Part shown: positions 31,502 to 43,147 of the stretch, one piece after another
Layout of the letters: each line of letters begins with the position of its first letter
Numbering within the stretch: the stretch's first letter is position 1
Assembly (NCBI RefSeq): GCF_963169125.1
Contig: NC_084802.1
Span: 39,578,607-39,642,606, forward strand
Origin: Humulus lupulus
Lineage: Eukaryota; Streptophyta; Magnoliopsida; Rosales; Cannabaceae
Direction: 5' to 3'
DNA length: 64,000 nt
Position numbers and translations under genes: made by a program
Notes under the pieces: model-generated
Database searches by the model: none
What the model was told of the DNA's origin: nothing
What the model saw: only the letters and a program-made list of their open reading frames with translations

Positions 31502-33953
31502 TGTAATGCCCTAAAATCCCTAATGAGATTTAATGGTTGGATAAGTAGGCCGGGAGGTCCATAATTGATTTATTATGCCATTAATTGATTATGTGCATGT
31601 TTATGTGAATTATATTATAATATGATGTTAAATGCATGCATGTGGGTCCACATTTCATCATAGGGGCATTTTGGTAATTTGGCCCGTTTGAGGGCGTAAT
31701 TGTCTATTTTCATGCATGTTGGTGAATCATTGATGAGGCCACATCATAATGTGGATTTTTTCGAGCCATTCGGCATGAGACAATCTTAGAGTGCAAGTTA
31801 GCGATTTGGTAATAACAGGATTAAGTTCGAGGTGAGTCTCGGGGTAATTTGGTGATTAGATCATTGCCAAAAATTAAAGGGTAATGGGATATGATTTATT
31901 GGTATTTGAGAATTTTGGGAATAACGGGAATTGGAGGGTGTTAATTATGATTAACGAAATAGGCGAGAAAGGATGATTTTGTCCTTGGAGGTTGTTTAGA
32001 GTTTTAATTAGGCTTTGGGGCAATAAGGTCTTTTCACCCTAAGTTATATATTAGCCATTGAAGGATATAGAACCTTGTCAAAAATAAAGTAAGCTTCTTC
32101 TCTCCCGTACATCATTTCCTTCTCTTTTTCCTTTGGATTTTTGAGCTTCTTTTGAGGATTCAAGATAGAGAAGTGGACCTTGAGGGCTTAGGATTGTGTT
32201 CCACCATTGAAGAGGGTTCTAAACTAAGCTTGAGGTAAGGTCATAGCCATTAAAACTCTGGTTTGCTCTATTTTTCTATTGGATTTCTACGTTTGATATT
32301 GAGAATTAATGGGAGTTTTTGGCTAGGGTTACTTGGGTTATGATGCCTAGAACATGTGTAGATGGCTTTTGGGTTCATTTGGGATGTTAAATGAGGTTTG
32401 GAAGTTGGTTTTTCAGGTTGGAAATGGTGGTGTCGAAGGATGGGAAAACCAGGGTTGAAAACCCTAGTTGTAGCACTACAGCGCCCATCACTGGGCGCTA
32501 CAGCGCTAGCCAGGGGCATTCTGCTCTGCCAAGGGAGCTAGGGCGCTAGGGGGGTAGCACTAGAGCACTACTCCCCTTTTCCAGATTCCTGTTTTGGGCA
32601 CTTTTGAGGGTTTTTGGCTCAAGGTTTCAATTCCTAAGGCTCGGGATCGAATCTACTCAACATTTGAGTACAATTTGGGGTCTCGGGAGTGAGGTTTAGG
32701 TCAAGAACCTTTTATGGTTCATTTTCATTAATGGGGGTTATAATTTGTTATGACTAGGTAACCGCTAAGGAATCAAAAGGTCGATCGTTCTCAAGGGTCG
32801 TTATTTTACTATTTCTCGCTCGAACCAGAGGTAAGAAAATTGCACCCCATATGTGACATGCATGGTTATTATTGAAGCATGTTGAGTGTTTAAATGTGGA
32901 CATTGATTGCATATCAAATTCTTAGCAAATCTTGCTTACTTGTGAATGGCACTGACTCATTAGTCACAATCGGCAATGGTGTCAGTAGTAACTGTGAAGC
33001 TGTGACTCATTAGTCAAGTTCGGCAGTATTACTAAGCACTGGTCGTATGGTATTGACTCATAAGTCAAGAAAGGTCTTAGCGTGTTTAACGCAAGCCGAA
33101 AAGATTAGATCTAAATGACATCAGCATTGAATGACTCATCATGAGCATTAATGCCGGACCTACCTCAAGTTCGATGAAAAACAAAAGCGCTTGTCTATCC
33201 TGTGGCTAGTCACTTAGAGTCAGGGCCAGAAGATCCAGGTGACTAGATAGTCACATGGCTATGGGTGTTGAGCCCACGTTAGTGACTTACTCATCAGTCA
33301 CTCATCTGGTTTACATTAGTGACCTGCTCATTAGTCACTCATCAGATTAGGGCTATAAGCGCCATTATGGTTAACAGAACCTTAAGTGTTAAATCACTCA
33401 TCTGATTAGGGCTATAAGCTCAATCATGGTTAACAGAACCTCAAAGTGTTATTCACTCATCTGTTCTTGGCTATAAGCTCTATATGATTATCATGATCAT
33501 CATTTGATATTATATACATGCAGTAATGAGTTTTCTTGCTGAGCCTTGGCTCACGGTTGCTATGTGGTGCAGGTAAAGGGAAAGAAAAGCTCACCCAGCC
33601 TTGAGTGGAGAGCTTAGGTGGCGAAGTGTACATATGCGATCGCTTGACCACCACGGCCAAGGAGTTTCTCAGAGGAACTAGGGGGTTAACCCTATTTTTT
33701 TCGCTTAGTTCGGCGGGTTGTAATTTTTATGCTGTAATGACCATTTTGAATTGTAAATGACTTGTAAACGTTTTTATGGGCCCATGTACAGTTTTATGTT
33801 TTAAATAAAATACATCCTATTCTTTTTATTGAGTTTTTCACCTTAGCCTATTAATAACACCTAGATGCACGGTTATAACCAAATGAATCGATTAGCGAGT
33901 TAAGCACAGTTCAAAGCTCACAGTAACGGTCTTGGAGTAACCAGGGTGTTACA
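31502..33953 (+). repeat. 5' LTR of D
   Basis: 2452 bp, TGTAATGCCC...GGTGTTACA. Along it: a TTATATATTAGCC box near 32043, TTGAGGTAAGG at 32230, a GC-rich palindrome (32461-32530), CCAGAGGTAAGAAAATTGCA (32823-32842), a cluster of TGACTnnnnAGTCA motifs (32948-33345), a three-copy tandem repeat of about 60 bp (33343-33480), and the shared block with GTGGTGCAGGTAAAGG near 33563. About 5 percent divergence from the 3' LTR in the parts I compared. Confidence 0.9.
33343..33480 (+). repeat. Tandem repeat of about 60 bp in D's LTR
   Basis: A unit containing GGGCTATAAGC, then CATGGTTAACAGAACCT, then CACTCATCTG occurs twice in full with a third partial copy. The 3' LTR has the same array at 54047-54185. 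Confidence 0.8.
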
Positions 33954-33955
33954 AC

Positions 33956-34364
33956 TTGGTATCATAGTGTGCCAAGGTTTATGGTTCTTGTAGACCGGCT
34001 GGGCATGTACACTCACCACTTAAGACAAGCTCGACTCATGGTTTGGTAACTATTTATGTGGTTATATATTTAACTGCTTAAATATAGTATAAAGGTTTTA
34101 CCTGTCTACATGAGATACCTTGATAAGGTTGTGCCTTAACTACTGCATCATCAGCAAGAATGTGCTAATTAGTACTGATATTGCTTGAACATACTCATTA
34201 GTATTGTTCATTATGAATTATTATTTGATACATAATAAATGTTAAATGTTATAATCATGTATCCATCTATATATTTGTATAATTGTGGAATAGGTAATTA
34301 TCTGTTGATCTTGGACCGTGAGGCGGCAAGATGTTTGTTATTACTGCTTAACTGGACGCATTGA
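33956..34364 (+). other. Primer site and leader of D
   Basis: TTGGTATCATAGTG follows the LTR by two bases: the initiator-Met site with G-to-T changes relative to TTGGTATCAGAGC. The rest is untranslated leader. A TGA at 34362 directly precedes the open gag frame, and no ATG opens it, so the start has decayed. Confidence 0.75.
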
Positions 34365-35546
34365 TTGTTTCAGCACAGTATAAGTGATAGAGTGATTCCA
34401 AGACAGACAGATTCATCAGCTGGCCAAGAAGATCAAGGCCAGAATAATAGGCAGGGTCAAGAGAATGACCAGAGTCAGATTCCACAGCCAGATCCTGAGA
34501 GCTGGCAGCAATTTTTTAATGACCTGCATGCCACAATATTGAGGCAGGAAGAAGAACTCCGCCTCCTAAGACAACAGCAGGTTCCTGCCGCGACCAGTGT
34601 ACCTGAGGCACCATCTATATCGGTGCCAGTAGTTGAGCAGCTGCCTGAGGCTGGAAGTAAATGGGAGTCTTTTTATGAAAGGTTTGGGAAACAACAACCT
34701 CTAGTATTTGAGGGCAGTGCAGATCCTGCTAAAGCTGAGCAGAGGATGAGCATGATTACCACCATCCTTGATTTTATAAGGGTGACTAGTAATGAGAGGA
34801 TGAGTTGTGCCACTTATATGTTTCAGGAGGATGCCCGAATTTGGTGGGAAGTTATATCCCAAACCAGAAACATCAATGCCCTGAGTTGGGAAGAGTTTCA
34901 GACTTTGTTTAATGATAAGTATTATAATGATGCCATCAGGGCTTCTAAGGCCGAGGAGTTTATCAGATTACTTCAAGGAAGTTTATCAGTGACTGAGTAT
35001 GCCCTGAAGTTTGATAGATTGGCAAAGTTTTCCATGGAGCTGGTACCCACTGATGGGACCAGAAGGGAGAGGTTTCTCCAGGGGCTACAGCCTAGATTAG
35101 CCCATGATGTTCGTATCACCACTGTGGCTAGAGTTACTACTTATGCACAGGAGGTGGAGAAGACACTCACAACTGAGAGCGCAGAGAACAAGATCTGGCG
35201 GGACAATGCTGCCAGAAGGGAATAAAGGAGGACAGGTTCTCCATTTTTGGGTTCTGGTAAGGGTGGAGGCCCCAGTGATCAGAAGAGGAAGGTTCCTGAT
35301 ACCTTCCCCGCTCCAGGTCCTAACAAACGACCCTGTGGTATTTCAATTGGTCGTTAGGGTGGCAGTGAGGCCTGGAAGACTCACCCCGAATGCCCTAGAT
35401 GCAAGAGGCACCATTTGGGAGAGTGTAGGGCAAAGGCTTGCTTTTTATGTGGAGCAGTGGGTCATTTTAAGAAAGATTTCCCTAAGGCAAGAAAGGAAGA
35501 ACCCAGGAAAGCGGACAGCTCGGCCCCAGCTCGAGTCTTCGCATTG
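34365..35546 (+). pseudogene. gag of D
   Basis: One frame covers gag. The N-terminus is Gln-rich (GQNNRQGQENDQSQIPQPD) with a coiled-coil ATILRQEEELRLLRQQQ. The Retrotrans_gag domain reads FVFEG-like text, MITTILDFIRV, EEFQTLFNDKYYNDAIRASK and LSVTEYALKFDRLAKF. Zinc knuckles follow (CPRCKRHHLGEC, CFLCGAVGHFKKDF); the last cysteine of the second is replaced by Phe. TAA at 35223 and TAG at 35355 interrupt the frame. There is no ATG at the start. It is the best-preserved gag in the window. Confidence 0.88.
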
Positions 35547-36060
35547 ACACAAGCAGAAGCTGAGGCTTCACCCTTAGTAGTTACAGGTCAGCTTCTTAGT
35601 GCTGGAACACCTTATACTGTTTTGATTGATTCTAGTGCTACACATTCTTTTGTTGCTAGTTGAATTATTGATAGACTGTGTAGACCATGTGATTATTATG
35701 CTGTGGGGTTTGGAACCTTATTACCCACTGGGGATTTTGTGGTATCCAGGAGATGGGTCAGATCTTTGCCAGTGACAGTGGAGGGTAGAGAGTTGTCAGC
35801 GGATTTAATAGAGTTAATTATGACTGACTTTGACATGATTCTTGGTATGGACTGGTTAGTGAAGTATGGGGCAACCATTGATTGCAGAAGAAAGATGATC
35901 ACCTTTGAGCTTGAAGGTGGGGATCTTTTTGTGTTTGCTGGTACTGTGCATGGACCTCACATACCTATGATTTCTGTTTTGAGGGCTAGAGACCTATTGC
36001 AAGGAGGTTGCATAGGATTCATAGCCAGTGTGGTGGATACCACTCAGGTCATGCCAGTGA
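35547..36060 (+). pseudogene. Protease of D
   Basis: Same frame as gag. The active-site region reads TPYTVLIDSSATHSFVAS (D-S-S where D-S-G is usual), then a TGA at 35661 at a position that would be CGA (Arg) in the usual SRIIDRL. It continues [19 protein letters not shown] and [20 protein letters not shown]. The last part is the linker to RT. The gag-pro-pol frame is continuous, so a single polyprotein is expected. Confidence 0.85.
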
Positions 36061-36960
36061 GACCAGAAGAGACCAGACTAGTCTGTGAGTTTCCAGAAGA
36101 TTTACCAGGGTTGCCACCACACAGAGAGATTGAGTTTGTGATAGAACTGGCACTAGGGACGGAGCCAGTGTCTAGAGCACCTTACAGAATGGCCCCAACT
36201 GAGTTGAAAGAATTGAAAGTACAGTTGCAAGAACTGTTGGAATTGGGTTTTATCAGACCTAGTTTCTCACCTTGGGGTGCGCTAGTTCTGTTTGTGAAAA
36301 AGAAGGATGGTTCTCTGAGGATGTGTATTGATTACAGAGAACTGAATAAGTTAACAATTAAGAATAAGTATCCTTTGCCAAGGATAGACGATCTATTTGA
36401 TCATTTGCAAGGAAAAAAGGGTATTCTCAAAGATAGACCTTCGTTCTGGTTATCATCAGTTGAGGGTCAAGGAGGGAGACATACCAAAGACTATTTTTCA
36501 CACCTGATATGGGCATTATGAGTTCTTAGTCATGTCTTTTGGATTAACTAATGCCCCAGCTGCTTTCATGGATTTGATCATCTTCATTGATTATCTGGAC
36601 TAGTTTGTGATCAGCTTCATCGATGATATCCTGGTTTATTCTCAGTCAAAGTCAGAACATGAGCAACATCTGAGATTGGTTCTACAGAGACAGAGGGAGC
36701 ACAGTCTATTTGCAAAGTTCAAGAAATGTGAGTTCTAGTTATCTTAGGTATCTTTCCTTGGGCATATTGTCAGTAAGGATGGGATTAAGGTAGATCCAGC
36801 CAAGATTGAGGCAGTCAGAGATTGTCCAAGGCCAAAGAATGCTTCAGAGGTTAGAAGTTTCCTTGGATTGGCAGGTTATTACATGTGTTTTGTGGAAGGG
36901 TTCTCTAAGATTGCTACTTCATTGACTGAGTTGACACGCAAGAACCAGAAGTTTTTATGG
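36061..36960 (+). pseudogene. Reverse transcriptase of D
   Basis: Reads [40 protein letters not shown] and [18 protein letters not shown] one-base insertion in the A-run near 36415 shifts the frame. The rest follows in the new frame: [19 protein letters not shown], a TGA at 36505, [19 protein letters not shown] at 36601, the intact catalytic [14 protein letters not shown] at 36736 and 36745, and [18 protein letters not shown]. All landmark motifs are present. Confidence 0.9.
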
Positions 36961-37404
36961 TCAAACAGGTGTGAGAACAGCTTCCAGGAAATGAAGCAGA
37001 GGTTGATTACAGCTCCAATTCTGAGTCTCCCAACAGATCAGGAGAAGTTTTTAATTTACTGCGATTCTTCACATCAAGGTTTGAGCTGTGTTCTGATGCA
37101 GTCAGGGAAGGTGATTGCTTATGCCTCACATCAGCTGAAGGAGTATGAACAGAGATATCTCACTCATGATTTGGAGTTAGCGGTTGTGGTCTTTTCTTTA
37201 AAGGTATGGAAGCATTACCTTTATGGGGAGAAGTGTGAGATCTACACTGACCACAAGAGCCTAAAATACTTCTTCACACAAAAAGACTTGAATATGCGAC
37301 AAAGGCATTGGCTGGAGTTAGTAAAAGATTATGATTGTGAGATTTTGTATCATCCAGGAAAAGCCAACGTGGTAGCTGATGCTTTAAGCTGGAAGGGTCC
37401 ATGA
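36961..37404 (+). pseudogene. RNase H of D
   Basis: An uninterrupted stretch: [74 protein letters not shown] and [18 protein letters not shown], ending at TGA 37402. The D, E and D residues of the active site are kept. Its removal of RNA from the cDNA hybrid is known for the family. Confidence 0.9.
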
Positions 37405-38940
37405 CAGATTTATAGTGCGAGGCTGATAGCCAGAGAATTAGCAGATGATATGACCAGAGCTGGTATATAGTTGTTGGTGGGCTAGTTGGCCAATATTACG
37501 CTATAGTCTACGCTGTTGGAAAGAATCGAGGAGGGTCAGTTTGATGATCCACAACTGATCAAGATTAGAGAGGATGTTTTGGCTGGAGTATCCAGAGATT
37601 ATACAATTTTTGATTTGGGCTTGCTAAGATACAAGGGTCGGATATGTGTTCCGTTAGACACTACTTTGAGACGGGAGATTCTGGATGAATCTCATACTAC
37701 TCCTTATTCTTTGCATCCAGGCACCACAAATATATATCAGGATGTGAGATCATTGTATTGGTGGCCTAGGATGAAGAAGAATGTAGTAGAATATGCGACT
37801 AAGTGCTTGACATGTCAGCAGGTCAAGGCTGAGCATCAGAGGCCGATAGGGCTATAGCAGCCTCTGGATATCCCAGAGTGGAAATGGGAAGACATCACGA
37901 TGGATTTCGTGGTGGGGTTACCCAGGACAGTTGGTCAACATGATTCAGTTTGGATTATTGTTGATCACTACACCAAGTCAGCTCACTTCTTGCCAATGAG
38001 GATTACATATGCAGTTGATCAGTATGCAGATCTCTTTGTGAGAGAAATCGTGCGCCTCCATGGAGCACCGAGGTCGATCGTGTTAGATCGAGACCCCACT
38101 TTTACTTCACGGTTCTGGGGGAGTTTAGAGAAGGCCATGGGAACACAATTTAAGTTCAGTACTGCTTATCATCCTTAGACAGATGGACAATTTGAGAGGA
38201 TGATCCAGATATTGGAAGACATGCTGCAAGCATGTGTGTTGGACTTTGGTGGATCCTGGAGTAAGTATCTACCTTTGATAGAGTTTTCCTACAACAACAG
38301 TTATCAGTCTACCATTGGGGTTGCACCTTATGAGATGATGTATGGTAAGAAGTGCAGATCTCCCATTCATTGGGATGAGACAGGAGAAAGGAGATACTTG
38401 GGTCCTGAGGTAGTTCAGAGGAGCAATGATGCCATTGAGAAAATTAGAGCTCAGATGCTCGCTTCTCAAAGTAGACAGAAAGGTTATTCAGATCCCAAGC
38501 ACAGGAACGTGGAGTTCCAAGTGGGAGACTATATTTTCCTTTGTGTCTTGCCATGGAAAGGGGTGAGAAGATTTAGGGAGAAGGGTAACCTGAGCCCTAG
38601 ATTTGTAGGTCCATTTGAGATCCTAGAGAGGATTGGACAGGTGGCTTACAGGTTGGCCTTACCACCGGCATTGTCAGCCGTGCATAATGTGTTTCATGTT
38701 TTAGCTCTTCGGAGGTATGTATCTGATGTGACCCATGTTTTGAGTTATGAAGATCAGGAGCTTAAGGCAGATCTCTCCTACGAGGAACAGCCAGTTCAGA
38801 TACTTGACAGAAAGGACAAGGTCCTCAAGAATAAAATGATACCTTTGGTTAAGGTATTATGGAGGAACAGGAAGGTCGAGGAAGCGACCTGGGACCTAGA
38901 GTTAGATATGCAGGATCAGTATCCTGAGCTGTTTAGGTAA
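37405..38940 (+). pseudogene. Integrase of D with C-terminal chromodomain
   Basis: After three TAG codons (37468, 37483, 37504) the zinc domain reads HPGTTNIYQDVRSLYWWP and KCLTCQQVKAEH. The core has MDFVVGLP, IVLDRDPTFTSRFW and, after a TAG at 38176 (YHP*TDG), the FERMIQILEDM Glu. Then come FQVGDYIFLCVLPWKGVRRF and FEILERIGQVAYRLALPP. The last 60 residues (YEEQPVQILDRKDKVLKNKM, WRNRKVEEATWDLE) form the chromodomain that marks chromoviruses, ending with PELFR and a natural TAA at 38938-38940. Another TAG is at 37855. Confidence 0.92.
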
Positions 38941-38976
38941 ATTTAGAGGATGAAATTTCTGTAAGGAGGGGATAGT
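38941..38976 (+). other. Polypurine tract of D
   Basis: GATGAAATTTCTGTAAGGAG followed by GGGATAGT, just before the TG of the 3' LTR. The AAATTT...GGAGGGG pattern is usual for Tekay-type elements. Confidence 0.8.
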
Positions 38977-40396
38977 TGTAATGCCCTAAAATCCCTAATG
39001 AGGTTTAATGGTTGGATAAGTAGGCCGGGAGGGCAATAATTGATTTATTATTCCATTAATTGATCATGTGCATGTTTATGTGAATTATATTATATTATGT
39101 TGTTAAATGCATGCATGTGGGTCCACATTTCATCATAGGGGAATTTTGGTAATTTGGCCCGTTGTGGGCGTAATTGTGTATTTTCATGCATGTTGTTGAA
39201 TCATTGAGAGGCCACATCATAATGTGGATTTTTTCGAGCCATTCAGCATTAGACGATCTTTGAGTGTAAGTTAGCAGTTTGGTCATAATGGGATTAAGTT
39301 CGGAGCTCGGAGTGAGTCTCGGGGTAATTTGGTGATTAGATCATTTCCGGGAATTAAAGGATAATGGGATATGATTTATTGGTATTTGAGAATTTTGGGA
39401 ATAACGGGAATTGGAAGGTGTTAATTATGATTAACGAAATAGGTGGGAAAGGATGATCTTGCCCTTGGAGGTTGTTTAGAGTTTTAATTAGACTTAGGGG
39501 CAATAAGGTCTTTTCACCCTAAGTTATATATTAGCCATCGAAGGCTGTAGAACCTTGTCAAAAATAGAGTAAGCTTCTTCTCTCCCGTACATCATTTCCT
39601 TCTCTTTTTCCTTTGGATTTTTGAGCTTCTTTTGAGGATTCAAGATAGAGAAGTGGACCTTGAGGGCTTAGGATTATGTTCCACCATTGAAGAGGGTTCT
39701 AAACTGAGCTTGAGATAAGGTTTAAGCCATTAAAACTCTGGTTTTCTCTATTTTTCTATTAGATTTCAGCTTGTATTTCTAGGTTGGATATTAAGAATTG
39801 ATGGGAGTTTTTGGCTAATGTTACTTGGGTTATTATGCCTATGACATGTGTAGATGGTTTTTGGGTTCAATTGGGACTTTAAATGAGGTTTGGAAGATGG
39901 TTTTTCAGGTTGGAAATGGTGGTGTCGAAGGATGGGAAAACCAGGGTTGAAAACCCTGGTTGTAGCGCTACAGCGCTAGCCAGGGGCATTCTGCTCTGCC
40001 AAGGGCACTGGGGTGCTTTTCCAGATTCTTGTTTTGGGCACTTTTGAGGGTTTTTGGCTCGAGGTTTCAATTCCTAAGGCTCGGGATCGAATCTACTTAC
40101 CGTTTGGGTACAATTTGGGGTCCTGGGAGTGAGGTTTAGGTCAAGAACCTTTTATGGTTGATTTTCATTAATGGGGGTTATAATTGGTTATGACTAGGTA
40201 ACCGCTAAGGAATCAAAAGGTCGATCGTTCTTAAGGGTCGTTCTTTTACTATTTCTCGCTCAAACCAGAGGTAAGAAAATTGCACCCCATATGTGACATG
40301 CATGGTTATTATTGAGGCATATTGAGTGTTTAAATGTGGACATTGATTGCATATCAAATGCTTAGCAAATCTTGCTTACTTGTGAATGGCACTGAC
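38977..40396 (+). repeat. 3' LTR of D, first part
   Basis: Matches 31502-32960. The GC island (39957-40020) has lost a hairpin arm and about 35 further bases compared with the 5' copy. It ends in GCACTGAC (40389-40396), the left copy of the hAT target duplication. Confidence 0.92.
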
Positions 40397-40762
40397 TAGG
40401 GCTGCACATGGGTTGGGTTGGCCGGGTTGAGGACATTTGAATGAGCCAACTCAATTACATCGGCTTAGAGAATCATAACCCATTCAAAATATTTTTATTG
40501 TATAACCCCACCCTACTATTTACATTGTGGGTTGGGTTAGGTTGGTTGGGTTATACATAATTTTAAAATATTAAAAGTTTAAAATTCCTATGAAGTTTAA
40601 TTTTCAAAATCAATAATTCTTATCAGAATTTTGAAAAAATATGATCAAATTAAAACATAAAAACAAGAAAATGAAGTCTTGGTGGTTAAAATCTAACCAC
40701 CCAAAACATTACAATCATCAAAACATAAGTCCTAAAGTTATTAAAATCATCCATAACATAAG

Positions 40763-43147
40763 TGTAACGTCCTGGATAGCCAAGACCGCTACACTATGTG
40801 TTTATAAAGGTGTGAGACTTGCTAATCAAGTCATTTAATCAAAACGTGTCATTAGTTAAAGTGTTCTAGGGCTAAAAGACATTTTGGCCTCAAAAGATAC
40901 ATTTTATAAATTATAAACGATTTACAGAAGGGATCCCCAAAACAATGTTTAAAAGCTGGTTTACAAAATTCAACAGTTAAAAGTAAACATTAGCCATACT
41001 AAGGCAAAATACAAGGTTCTGGTCCTCTCGTCCCTGTAATCTCCTCAACCATGGTGGTTGAGCGACCTGTCATGTACATTCACCCTGCAGAGCTCTCCAA
41101 TCACGGTTGATCAATCTTTCCCTTGCCTTTACCTGCACCACGCAACACCCGTGAGCCGAGGCCCAGCAAGAAAACAACATACACAGCATAAACAATAATG
41201 ACAATAAAATACTTTCATAAGCATGTTCAATCATTCAGTCCATAGCATGTAAGCATACTTCCAGGTACAAACAAACCTCATCTATACTTAGATTATTCAA
41301 CAATCAACATTTATAGCCAATACAATATTCAATTTACACAATTACTAGGGCCGACACCTTAGCCGCACCCTCTGTTTAACCCACTGACTCCGGCCTACTT
41401 AAACCGAGCTCAGTGCATAATAAGCTGTCCTCGGATACCAGTGTCCGAGTCTCGCCATTTGCGCAAGTTAACCGTGGCACGCTTATGCCGTTGGTTTACA
41501 ATTTACATGGCATAATACCATTCTCTCAATCATATATATATCAGGGAGCCCTTAGTCCCATTCAATTATTCAACCGGGTATAGTTTTCTTACCTTTGGCT
41601 TTCAAACGAGCTAGTTATAAGCGATGCTCCTTGAGCGCGATCCGATCCCCGAGCCCTAGCTTAGCACCTTGTCACAACCAAGATAAAGGATACCATTAAC
41701 AATCTTAAATGAGCTTCTAGAAAAAGTTCTAGTCCCCGGAACATTGAACTTCACCAAATATGGTAAAAGATTCAATCCCGAGCACCCTAGGTTAAATTCC
41801 CAAGCCTAAAATCTCAAAATCCCAAAATCCCTTAAGGGCCCCGGCATAGACCACTCATGCCACGGCATGGCCCCAATCAGAAACCTCCAAAGGCCCAAAA
41901 ATAGGTAAGGGTCGCTGTCCTACATGGACCATGACGCGGCCCGCCCTCCTTCCTCAGCACAACTTAGCTTCCAAGGGTCGCGGCTCACCAAGAACCATGC
42001 CGCGACCCGACCCTTCGAACCCAGAAAAATCCACCATTTTCAATCTCTAAACCTCACCTTAAGCCATCCCAAAGCTCCCAACTCAAAACCAATTAATAAC
42101 AACATCATTAGAATGATTTAAACAACATTATTCCACTAAAAATCCAGCCTAACACTCACCAGAATCCCAATTCCAATTTCTTAGATTTCCAACCCAAAAC
42201 TCAAAACCAGCCATGGAATTTCTAAAATTTGACCATCAAACCTTAAATTGAAACTTACCTTAGCTGCAGTATCACCTCTCCACGAGTTTCTCTGACCTAG
42301 CTTCAAAGTTCCAGCCTTAAATTCAACCTTAAATGCCAAAACCACAAATATTCGAAACTCAGCCATTTTTCTTAAAGTTCCTAACCACAGAACAAAAATC
42401 AATGCTTACCTTGGCTCTAATTCAGACCTTGATCAGTTCTTGAGCTAATCCTCTAGCTTATCTCCTTCAATTCCCAGAAATTAGCTGGTTTCCCTTTACA
42501 AAATCATAGTTTTTCTTCCTTAAGAGAGAGAAAAGAGAGAGAGAAGGTTGAGAGGTCGGTTTACATTTTCTGTCTAGTATTTTCTAAGTCTTTCCAAGTA
42601 TATCCTTAGGTTGTTAGACTAATCCCAAAGCTCGGGGTACCGGAAACGTCCCCGAGGGAAAAATAGTAAAATTCCCCAATACTCCCGCCTAAACATTCTA
42701 ACCTCAAATATATCTCCATATATTTATTTTCATTACCCGACAGTCCAAATCACTACCCGATACCTAGAATACCCCTGACTTGTCCAAAGTCAAGCATTAA
42801 GCCCCGTTGTGAATTTCCTGCTATCTAGCTCCCTAGGATCGCCCCAAGTCACCGCCTGCATATTTATCCACATAATAATGTGGTTCTCACATATTTCACA
42901 TATATATATATATCTACCTATCCACATAATAATGTAGTCTCAACAATTTATCACACACAATTACGTTTATGCCCTAACGGGTCAAAATTATGATTAAGCC
43001 CTTACCAGTCGAACAAGGCCTGCATGCCTACCCGATACTCATAAACATGCATTCTCACACTATTGATTCACATAACCTTCCAATTATGCCCTCCCGGCAT
43101 ACTAATCAAGGTCCTTAAGCCTTATTAGTAATTTTTGGGTCGTTACA
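40763..43147 (-). repeat. 3' LTR of E
   Basis: 2385 bp. Sense start TGTAACGACCCAAAAATTAC. Contains the shared block with GCACCACG...CTTGC (41124-41175 region), TTTTCTTACCTTTGG at 41585, and a GC island with two ACCATGCCGCG-like inverted phrases (41910-42012). Confidence 0.93.

Noticed and set aside
33343..33480. CRISPR-like regular repeats
   Set aside because: Eukaryotic LTR tandem repeat of about 60 bp with no spacer pattern and no cas genes.
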